Shown here piece after piece: positions 1 through 4,768 of a stretch of DNA of 5,407 nt. Under the pieces are notes generated by a model, which searched no databases, was not told the origin of the DNA, and saw only the letters and a list, made by a program, of their open reading frames with translations. The first letter of the stretch is position 1; every line of letters begins with the position of its first letter. The DNA is taken from positions 1-5,407 of the forward strand of contig WFRA01000172.1 of assembly GCA_015486775.1 (NCBI GenBank), read 5' to 3'. The translations under genes were made by a program, and so were the position numbers. Origin of the DNA: Kiritimatiellales bacterium. Its GTDB lineage: Bacteria > Verrucomicrobiota > Kiritimatiellia > Kiritimatiellales > Pontiellaceae.

Positions 1-457
1 CGCCCTCGACTCCAACCATTTCGCCGCCCACGCAATAGCCGCACTCCAGAATCTGGGCAATCATGGCAGTGGTGGTGGTTTTGCCGTGCGTTCCGCTTAC
101 GGCAATGCAGACGCGGTCGCGCATGAGCGCAGGCAGCACCTCCCCCCGGCGGGAAACCGGGATTCCCAGCTCCCGGGCGTGCCGCACTTCGGGATGGGTG
201 TCGGGAACAGCGGTGGAACGGATTAGCCAGGCCGTCGATTCGTTGATGTGCTCTTCGCTGTGCCCGGAAAAGAGCCGGATATTACACTTGCGCAAGTGTG
301 ACGTTTGGCGGTTTTCCTGCAAATCGCAACCGGAAACATCAAGGCCGCGCTGCCGGAGCAGGATGGCCAGGCCGGCCATGCCGATGCCGCCGATCCCCAT
401 GAGGTGAACCTTCCCGCCTTTGTGGATCAGTGCTTCCGCCTGGTCGACCGGATCCAC
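1..457 (-). CDS. murC: UDP-N-acetylmuramate--L-alanine ligase, N-terminal part (runs off left edge)
   Basis: MurC is the cytoplasmic ATP-dependent ligase that adds L-alanine to UDP-MurNAc, the first peptide step of peptidoglycan precursor synthesis. I translated the minus strand by hand and read 152 codons before the window ends. The Rossmann-type glycine loop of the Mur ligase N-terminal domain is at residues 20-31 (MGIGGIGMAGLA), and the ATP-binding loop SGTHGKTTTT is at residues 121-130; the SGTHGKT form is characteristic of MurC. The start is a GTG at 457. A GGAGG lies 9 nt upstream, inside the last codons of murG, and the only nearby ATG (residue 20) would cut into the glycine loop. The gap to the murG stop is 2 nt, so translational coupling is likely. 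The stretch between the P-loop and the following GG is about five residues shorter than in E. coli MurC as I remember it. The central and C-terminal domains lie outside the window. Confidence 0.95.
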   Translation of the reverse strand, partial: MDPVDQAEALIHKGGKVHLMGIGGIGMAGLAILLRQRGLDVSGCDLQENRQTSHLRKCNIRLFSGHSEEHINESTAWLIRSTAVPDTHPEVRHARELGIPVSRRGEVLPALMRDRVCIAVSGTHGKTTTTAMIAQILECGYCVGGEMVGVEG

Positions 458-459
458 AA

Positions 460-1557
460 CTATGCCCCTCCGCCCACCTTTTCGAGCAGGTCGGCCAGCC
501 GCCCGGCGGCATTGGGTTGCGCCCGCTTCTTCATGGCGGCCGCCATGCGGTCGAGGCGTTCGGGCTTCTGCGAGACGCTCACAAGGTAGTCGCGCAGCCA
601 GGAGGTGGTAAGGTCGCCCTCCGCCACCACGTCCGCCGCGCAAAAATCCTGAAGGATGCGCGCGTTGCCCATCTGGTGGTTGCGGATGGCGCTGGGGTAC
701 GGAATGAGTAGCGCCGGGAGGGCAAAGCTGGCCAGCTCGGCGCAGGTGGCGGCACCCGACCGGCAAATGGCCAGATCGATCCCGGGGTAGATTTTTTCCA
801 TATGCTGGACAAAGTGGTGGACACCGGCTCGGATGCCGACTTTTGAATAGATGGCCTCGACCCCGGCGGTCTCCTGCAAGCCCGCAATATGCTCGACCTC
901 GAAGGCAACGCCCTTTTCCGCCGCTGCGGCAATCGCCTCCGGCACCACCTGGTTGAGCACCTGTGCGCCCCGGCTTCCGCCCATCACCAGAATACGCAGG
1001 GGATCGCCCTCCCCCCGCTCGCGGCGGGGCTGTTCGCTGACCTGCTGGAGTGCCTGGCGTAGCGGCATGCCCGTGGTTTCGATGTTGCGGTGCTTGAGGT
1101 AGAAACGCGATTTCTCAAAACTAACCGCCACCGCCTGTGCCCTGCGGGCAAGCAGGCTGACCGCCCGTCCAGGCAGCAGATTGGCTTCGTGCAGGAGATA
1201 GGGAATGCGGAGCTTCCTGGCGGCGGTCACGGGTCCGAAGGAGGCGTAGCTGCCCATGGCCAGTAGCACGTCGGGGCGCGTCTCCCGCATGGGGGCGAGC
1301 GAGAGGCGGTAGGCCTTGTGGAGCTTGAGAACCGTTCCGACACTACGCAGGGAGAGGCCGAACTGGAAGCCCTCCGAGGGAATGGTGATGATCTGCCCCG
1401 GCCAATCCTTGACCGCGTCGTGCTCGATATCCTTACCCGCCATCCAGAGCACGACCTCGTGGCCGCGCTCCATCAGCTCGTGCGCCGTGGCCAGCCCCGG
1501 AAAGATGTGTCCGCCGGTACCGCCGCACGCAATTGCAACCTTCAGTTTTTTCGCCAT
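460..1557 (-). CDS. murG: UDP-N-acetylglucosamine--N-acetylmuramyl-(pentapeptide) pyrophosphoryl-undecaprenol N-acetylglucosamine transferase
   Basis: MurG is a GT-B glycosyltransferase on the inner face of the cytoplasmic membrane. It transfers GlcNAc from UDP-GlcNAc to lipid I, making lipid II. The 365 residues match the usual family length (about 350-370). Visible signatures are the first glycine-rich loop CGGTGGHIFPG (11-21), a second motif MGSYASFGP (101-109), HEAN (123-126, usually HEQN), the linker motif TGMPLR (162-167, usually TGNPVR), the C-domain loop GGSRGAQVLN (193-202), and the donor-binding segment starting CRSGAATCAELA (265-276) and ending HQMGNA (294-299). The ATG at 1557 places the glycine loop at the expected distance from the N terminus, although the ribosome site (GGCGGAA) is weak. 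The gene follows lipB by 83 bp and is followed by murC after 2 bp, the murG-murC order of the division/cell-wall cluster. No ftsW lies upstream, where it is normally found. Confidence 0.97.
   Translation of the reverse strand: MAKKLKVAIACGGTGGHIFPGLATAHELMERGHEVVLWMAGKDIEHDAVKDWPGQIITIPSEGFQFGLSLRSVGTVLKLHKAYRLSLAPMRETRPDVLLAMGSYASFGPVTAARKLRIPYLLHEANLLPGRAVSLLARRAQAVAVSFEKSRFYLKHRNIETTGMPLRQALQQVSEQPRRERGEGDPLRILVMGGSRGAQVLNQVVPEAIAAAAEKGVAFEVEHIAGLQETAGVEAIYSKVGIRAGVHHFVQHMEKIYPGIDLAICRSGAATCAELASFALPALLIPYPSAIRNHQMGNARILQDFCAADVVAEGDLTTSWLRDYLVSVSQKPERLDRMAAAMKKRAQPNAAGRLADLLEKVGGGA
467..471 (-). promoter_or_regulatory. Ribosome binding site that selects the murC GTG start
   Basis: GGAGG on the minus strand lies 9 nt before the GTG at 457 and within the final glycine codons of murG. 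No ATG occurs in frame until residue 20 of MurC, so this site supports the GTG start and suggests coupling of murC translation to that of murG. Confidence 0.65.
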
Positions 1558-1640
1558 CGAAATTCCGCCCGTAGAGTGAAGAGGCAGGTTCTAGCATGCG
1601 TCCCACCGAATTGACACCATAATTTTGCCTGCCCGTCCGG

Positions 1641-2339
1641 CTATCCGCAGATGAGCTTCCCTAGCTCCGCCGGCAGGTCGCCGTCGGCATCGAAATGTTC
1701 GAGATTGCGGTTGCAGACCTCAGCAAAGCGGGTAAGCAGGGAATCGCGAACCTGCGGCATGGCGGGGCAGGCATCGCCCAGAATGGTTTTGAGCGAGGCA
1801 ACAGGCTCGCCGACCAGCCCGCAGGGTACGATGGTCTCGAAGCCGGAGAGGTCGAGGTTGACGTTGAAGCTCATGCCGTGGAAGGAGACCCATTTTTTCA
1901 GGCGGAATCCGATGGCAGCAATCTTTCCGGCATCGGTCCAGGCACCTGACTTGCCCTCGCGGCGGAAGCCTTCGATCCCAAAATCCTCCAATGTCCGGAT
2001 GGCCGTCTCCTCCAGATTGCGGAGGTAGCCGTGGGAATCCGCCTCGTTGCCGCCGAGATGCAGGATGGGATAGAGCACCCACTGGCCGGGGGCGTGGTAG
2101 GTTACATCACCGCCGCGCTCGGCGTGAAAAAGCTCGATGCCGGATGCCCTGTATTCCGCCTCCGTTTTCAGCAGGTAGTTGTCGCGTCCGCGGTTGCCGA
2201 GCGTGACGACCGGCCCATGTTCGAGAATCAGCACCGTGTCGGGAATGGTGTTTCCCTGCCGGGCTCTCAGCAGGCGGCGCTGCATCTCCAGACCGGCTTG
2301 GTAGGAGACAGGATCGTTGAAACTGACAGACCAAGCCAT
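1641..2339 (-). CDS. lipB: Octanoyl-[acyl-carrier-protein]:protein N-octanoyltransferase (lipoyl(octanoyl) transferase)
   Basis: LipB moves the octanoyl group from octanoyl-ACP to the target lysine of lipoyl domains (GcvH and the E2 subunits of 2-oxoacid dehydrogenases); LipA then inserts the sulfur atoms. The 232 residues match the family. The conserved ERGGDVTYHAPGQ motif is at residues 74-86 (usually YHGPGQ). The catalytic lysine is in GKIAAIGFR (Lys139), followed by WVSFHGMSFNVNLDL (150-164) and the catalytic cysteine in IVPCGL (Cys173). This Lys/Cys pair corresponds to the dyad described for E. coli and Mycobacterium LipB. The ATG at 2339 gives the expected N terminus; the upstream GGAA is a weak ribosome site. 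The gene begins 41 bp after the stop of gcvH, whose product is a normal LipB substrate, so co-expression makes functional sense. lipA is not in the window. Confidence 0.96.
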   Translation of the reverse strand: MAWSVSFNDPVSYQAGLEMQRRLLRARQGNTIPDTVLILEHGPVVTLGNRGRDNYLLKTEAEYRASGIELFHAERGGDVTYHAPGQWVLYPILHLGGNEADSHGYLRNLEETAIRTLEDFGIEGFRREGKSGAWTDAGKIAAIGFRLKKWVSFHGMSFNVNLDLSGFETIVPCGLVGEPVASLKTILGDACPAMPQVRDSLLTRFAEVCNRNLEHFDADGDLPAELGKLICG

Positions 2340-2380
2340 GGGAGTTCCGAACAGGGGGTTTTGGCACCCGGAAAGATTCC

Positions 2381-2764
2381 CTAGTCGACCGGACAGAGTT
2401 CCTCGTAGGACTCGGCATCGAGCATGTTGTCGACATCCGACTCGTCCTTGAGCTTGAGCTTGAAGATCCAGCCCTCACCGAAAGGATCGTTGTTGATCAG
2501 CTCGGGGGCATCCTCGAGCGCATCGTTTACGGCAATCACCTCGCCAGCCACGGGGGCGTAAATGTCGGCGGCGGCCTTGACGGACTCCACCACGGCGGCT
2601 TCGTCGCCGACTTCGAATTCGGCACCGACTTCCGGAAGCTCGACAAAGGTTAGGTCTGAAAGCTGGCTCTGGGCAAAGTCGGTGATGCCGATCGTGGCTG
2701 TACCGTCTTCTAGGGAGAGCCACTCGTGGGTTTTTGCGTAGAATAGATCTTGGGGAACGGCCAT
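2381..2764 (-). CDS. gcvH: Glycine cleavage system H protein (lipoyl carrier)
   Basis: GcvH is the small lipoylated shuttle of the glycine cleavage system. It carries the aminomethyl intermediate from the P protein to the T protein and is re-oxidised by the L protein. The protein is 127 residues, the usual size, and acidic. The N-terminal KTHEWL (11-16) and GITDFAQ (26-32) segments are typical. The lipoylated lysine is Lys63 in [18 protein letters not shown] (59-76), the family hallmark, and GWIFKLK (98-104) closes the lipoyl fold. The ATG at 2764 has a clear AAAGGAG ribosome site 7 nt upstream. gcvP and gcvT are not in the window. The gene lies between tRNA-Cys and lipB on the same strand, probably in one transcript. 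GcvH is also a general acceptor for octanoyl transfer by LipB, which may explain the pairing independently of glycine catabolism. Confidence 0.97.
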   Translation of the reverse strand: MAVPQDLFYAKTHEWLSLEDGTATIGITDFAQSQLSDLTFVELPEVGAEFEVGDEAAVVESVKAAADIYAPVAGEVIAVNDALEDAPELINNDPFGEGWIFKLKLKDESDVDNMLDAESYEELCPVD

Positions 2765-2771
2765 GGTATCT

Positions 2772-2778
2772 CTCCTTT
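2772..2778 (-). promoter_or_regulatory. Strong ribosome binding site of gcvH
   Basis: AAAGGAG on the minus strand lies 7 nt before the gcvH ATG. It is the best ribosome site in the tRNA-gcvH-lipB-murG-murC block and fixes the gcvH start. Confidence 0.75.
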
Positions 2779-2801
2779 AGTTATGCTCCGGTTACAAAAA
2801 A

Positions 2802-2875
2802 TGGAGGTGCGGATCGGAGTCGAACCGATCTAGGTGGATTTGCAATCCACTGCCTAACCGCTTGGCTACCGCACC
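2802..2875 (-). tRNA. tRNA-Cys (anticodon GCA), CCA end encoded
   Basis: The minus strand folds into a complete 74-nt cloverleaf. The acceptor stem is GGTGCGG/CCGCACC, the D stem GCC/GGC with a 9-nt loop, the anticodon stem GTGGA/TCCAC with loop TTGCAAA (anticodon GCA, plus-strand 2841-2843), a 4-nt variable loop, and the T stem ATCGG/CCGAT with loop TTCGACT. The discriminator base is U73, the main identity element of tRNA-Cys, and the CCA end is encoded at 2802-2804. All stems pair without mismatch, so it should be functional. A run of six T follows one base after the CCA on the transcribed strand, and gcvH starts 37 bp further on, so the tRNA is probably released from the 5' end of a tRNA-mRNA transcript, with some termination possible at the T run. 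Confidence 0.97.
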
Positions 2876-2891
2876 GTGGTTTTCTTAAAAG

Positions 2892-2917
2892 CGGACACCA
2901 ATGTAATGGCGTGTCCG
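2892..2917. repeat. Inverted repeat (7-bp arms) overlapping the tRNA-Cys promoter
   Basis: CGGACAC at 2892-2898 and GTGTCCG at 2911-2917 are perfect inverted copies separated by 12 bp. The dyad is centred on the candidate -10 element of the tRNA-Cys promoter, 17 bp upstream of the mature tRNA. As DNA it could be an operator for a dimeric regulator. As RNA in a transcript reading through from lysS it would be a hairpin followed by GCTTTT, a weak terminator. The sequence alone does not separate these options or exclude chance. Confidence 0.45.
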
Positions 2918-2927
2918 TGGGTTTCAA
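2900..2927 (-). promoter_or_regulatory. Candidate sigma-70-type promoter of tRNA-Cys-gcvH-lipB-murG-murC
   Basis: On the minus strand, TTGAAA (2922-2927, 5 of 6 matches to the -35 consensus) is separated by 16 bp from TACATT (2900-2905, 4 of 6 matches to the -10 consensus). An AT-rich tract at 2928-2946 sits directly upstream, like an UP element, and a GC-rich discriminator follows the -10; both are usual at stable-RNA promoters. Transcription would start near 2893, leaving an 18-nt leader before the tRNA. I see no comparable promoter in the shorter gaps before gcvH, lipB or murG. Confidence 0.5.
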
Positions 2928-2955
2928 ACAAAAATATCAAAAAAAGACCCCTCGA

Positions 2956-2983
2956 CCAAACCAGCACCAATCCGCGCCAAACC
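2956..2983. repeat. Three short direct repeats CCAAWCC at 10-11 bp spacing
   Basis: CCAAACC at 2956-2962, CCAATCC at 2967-2973 and CCAAACC at 2977-2983 recur at intervals of 11 and 10 bp, about one helical turn. They lie roughly 60-90 bp upstream of the inferred tRNA-Cys transcription start, where an activator could bind. The units are short and could be chance in a C/A-rich stretch. Confidence 0.35.
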
Positions 2984-3087
2984 GGGCAGGGAAACCCGCA
3001 AAATCAAATCGCCTTCCGCGCCCATCCTTATTGCCAAAATCATTCTGGACACGAGCGGGCTCCTGGATAAGCTGTTGTTGCCAATTC
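2984..3087. other. Intergenic stretch with no gene recognised
   Basis: This is the middle of the 296-bp gap between tRNA-Cys (ends 2875) and lysS (ends 3172). The short open frames crossing it have no ribosome site or recognisable protein, and one of them also runs through the tRNA. It may hold the decayed promoter region of the alcohol dehydrogenase remnant; TTGCCA at 3031 resembles a -35 box but has no convincing -10 at the right distance. I see no terminator with a T run for lysS here. Confidence 0.5.
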
Positions 3088-3101
3088 AAGGAGACCTCCG
3101 C

Positions 3102-3185
3102 ATGAATTTCGACTTCGCCACCGCGTAGCGCATTGTCTTTGGATCCGGTCGGTTGCGCGAACTACCCGCCCTCAGCCGCGCGGCT
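3102..3185 (+). pseudogene. 5' remnant of an iron-containing alcohol dehydrogenase-like gene
   Basis: An ATG at 3102 preceded by AAGGAG (3088-3093, 8 nt spacing) opens a frame reading MNFDFATA, then an amber codon (3126-3128), then RIVFGSGRLRELPALSRAA to a TGA at 3186. Read across the amber codon, this closely resembles the N terminus of group III iron-containing alcohol dehydrogenases, which commonly begin with F-x-T/A-x-x-R-I-x-F-G-x-G and then L-R-E-L. A C-to-T change of a CAG codon would explain the TAG. The rest of the roughly 380-residue family protein (NAD-binding GGGS motif, iron-binding histidines) is absent because lysS occupies 3172 onward on the opposite strand. The retained ribosome site suggests fairly recent loss. 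The last six codons overlap the lysS 3' end, so homology may stop near 3167. Identity rests on recognition of a short motif only. Confidence 0.5.
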
Positions 3186-4614
3186 TGAGTTGCGGGAAGA
3201 GGATGACATCGCGGATGGCGTCGGAGCCGGTGAGCAGCATGAGCAGGCGGTCGATGCCGATGCCCATTCCGCCGGTGGGTGGCATGCCGTATTCGAGGGC
3301 GGAGAGGAAATCCTCGTCGATCTTGGAACCGTCGCCGGCAGCCTGCTCCTCGAATCGCTTGCGCTGTTCGATCGGGTCGTTGAGTTCGCTGTAGGCGGGG
3401 GCAATCTCTTTTCCACCGATAATCAGCTCAAAGACATCGACCAGCTCGGGGTCGTCGGCGCAACGGTTGGCCAGCGGAACGAGTTCGGCGGGAAGGCGCG
3501 TGATGAAGGTGGGCTGGATGAGGGTGCCCTCGATGGTCTTGTCGTAGATTTCGTGGGTAACTTCCCTGAAATCCATTCCTTCCTCGATGTGCACTTCAAG
3601 CTCTTCGGCCTTGGCCTTGGCTTCGTCGAGCGTTTTGGAGAACCAGTCATCACCCAGCCTTTCGCGGATGAGGTCGCGGTAGGGAACCTCACGCCACGGG
3701 GTTTGCAGATTGATGGTGTTGTCCATCCAATCAAATTCCACGGTTTCGAAAATAGTTTCGGCCAGATGAACAAACATGCTTTGAATCAGCTCCTGCATGG
3801 TACGCATGTCGCCGAAAGCCTGATAGATTTCCAGACAGGTAAATTCCGGATTGTGGGTGCGGTCGAGCCCCTCGTTGCGAAAGTTGCGGTTCATTTCGTA
3901 GACCCGGTCCATTCCGCCCACAATCAGCCGCTTGAGATAGAGCTCCGGCGCAATCCGCATGAAGACATCGACGTTGAGCGCGTTGTAGTGCGCCTTGAAC
4001 GGCTTGGCCGCCGCACCGCCCGCAATCTGCTGAAGCATCGGGGTTTCCACTTCGGAAAAGCCCCGATCGTCCAAGAACCGCCGAATTTCGCGCATCACCT
4101 GCGTACGCTTCTTGAAGACCTCCATCGACTCCGGATTGGAAATCAGGTCGAGCGCACGCTGGCGATAGCGCATCTCGACATCTTGCAGGCCATGGAACTT
4201 TTCGGGCAGGGGCAGCAGCGCCTTGGAGAGCAGCGTCCACTCCATCACCCGCACGGTATTTTCCTCGGTCCGAGTCCGAAAAATTTCCCCTTCCACACCA
4301 ACAATGTCGCCAATATCGAGTAGCCTAAACGCCGCAAAGTTTTCCTCGCCAATCAAATCCTTCTTCACCATGAGCTGGAACTTGTCCGATCCGTCCGAAA
4401 TATGAGCGAACGCCATCTTGCCCATTTTGCGCATCGCCACGATTCGGCCACAAATCTTTACCTGCCGCCCCACCTCGAATGTCTCATTCAATTCGGCCAG
4501 ATTCGACGTGCGCTCGAACGCCTTTCCAAAGGCTGGAAAACCGGCCTCCTCAAGTTTCTGCATGTTTTCAATCCGCTGCTGGCGATATTCGTTGCCCGAT
4601 AGTTCTTCGCTCAT
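3172..4614 (-). CDS. lysS: Lysyl-tRNA synthetase, class II
   Basis: LysRS charges tRNA-Lys with lysine in the cytoplasm. With the start chosen here it is 480 residues; the positions below count from the upstream ATG at 4620 (subtract 2). An OB-fold anticodon-binding domain covers about 55-135 (VKICGRIVAMRKMGKMAFAHI). The class II catalytic domain has motif 1 around FLDDRGFSEVETPML (182-196), IAGGAAAKPF (199-208), motif 2 NRNFRNEGLDRTHNPEF (244-260) and motif 3 GMGIGIDRLLML (451-462). Lysine-site residues equivalent to E. coli Glu240, Arg262, Glu278 and Tyr280 are present (Glu226, Arg248, Glu264, Tyr266). The conserved Asn of the EI-x-N-A-Y-S-E segment is Pro408 here. AAGGAG abuts the first ATG but stands 6 nt before the second, so the protein most likely starts MSEEL at 4614. 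The gene is monocistronic in this window and ends against the alcohol dehydrogenase remnant. Confidence 0.96.
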   Translation of the reverse strand: MSEELSGNEYRQQRIENMQKLEEAGFPAFGKAFERTSNLAELNETFEVGRQVKICGRIVAMRKMGKMAFAHISDGSDKFQLMVKKDLIGEENFAAFRLLDIGDIVGVEGEIFRTRTEENTVRVMEWTLLSKALLPLPEKFHGLQDVEMRYRQRALDLISNPESMEVFKKRTQVMREIRRFLDDRGFSEVETPMLQQIAGGAAAKPFKAHYNALNVDVFMRIAPELYLKRLIVGGMDRVYEMNRNFRNEGLDRTHNPEFTCLEIYQAFGDMRTMQELIQSMFVHLAETIFETVEFDWMDNTINLQTPWREVPYRDLIRERLGDDWFSKTLDEAKAKAEELEVHIEEGMDFREVTHEIYDKTIEGTLIQPTFITRLPAELVPLANRCADDPELVDVFELIIGGKEIAPAYSELNDPIEQRKRFEEQAAGDGSKIDEDFLSALEYGMPPTGGMGIGIDRLLMLLTGSDAIRDVILFPQLKPRG

Positions 4615-4620
4615 ATCCAT

Positions 4621-4626
4621 CTCCTT
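4621..4626 (-). promoter_or_regulatory. Ribosome binding site deciding the lysS start
   Basis: AAGGAG on the minus strand directly touches the ATG at 4618-4620 (no spacer) but lies 6 nt before the in-frame ATG at 4612-4614. The normal spacing favours the second ATG, removing Met-Asp from the longest open frame. Confidence 0.7.
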
Positions 4627-4641
4627 GAAAATTGGAGGCGA

Positions 4642-4670
4642 ACACTACGGATTCACTCCGGCCAAGTCAA
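4642..4670 (-). promoter_or_regulatory. Candidate lysS promoter
   Basis: On the minus strand, TTGACT (4665-4670, 5 of 6 matches to -35) is followed after 17 bp by TAGTGT (4642-4647, 3 of 6 matches to -10). Transcription would begin near 4635, giving an untranslated leader of about 20 nt, too short for a T-box or riboswitch, and no such structure is visible in the divergent gap. Confidence 0.4.
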
Positions 4671-4713
4671 CCGGCTTCCCCGACATCACCCATGGGCATG
4701 CGTGGGAATTTCC

Positions 4714-4742
4714 TTTCCAACAAACCCGATTACGGGCATAAG
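4714..4742 (+). promoter_or_regulatory. Weak candidate promoter of the exported-protein gene
   Basis: TTTCCA (4714-4719) and CATAAG (4737-4742) each match 4 of 6 bases of the -35 and -10 consensus and are 17 bp apart, ending 26 bp before the ATG at 4769. It is in the right place and direction in a divergent intergenic region, but the match is marginal. Confidence 0.22.
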
Positions 4743-4768
4743 TGGGCGGTGTATCGGGGGAACGAGGA

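Noticed and set aside
1611..1616. TTGACA on the plus strand in the lipB-murG gap as a promoter
   Set aside because: No -10-like sequence lies 15-19 bp downstream, and transcription would only be antisense to lipB.
1583..1633. GGCAGG/CCTGCC inverted repeat in the lipB-murG gap as a terminator
   Set aside because: The arms are only 6 bp with a 39-nt loop and no T run follows, so it cannot act as an intrinsic terminator and is probably chance.
2734..3105. Plus-strand open frame of 123 codons through the tRNA region
   Set aside because: It runs across a complete tRNA-Cys and the 5' end of gcvH in antisense, has no ribosome site, and resembles no protein.
3126..3128. TAG in the alcohol dehydrogenase-like frame as a recoded (pyrrolysine or suppressed) codon
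   Set aside because: Only about 20 codons follow before lysS and a TGA, so no functional enzyme could result. A dead remnant is the simpler explanation.
3133..4323. Long plus-strand open frame of 396 codons
   Set aside because: It lies entirely antisense to lysS, which has all class II LysRS motifs. The frame's product has no recognisable domain and its length follows from the codon bias of lysS.
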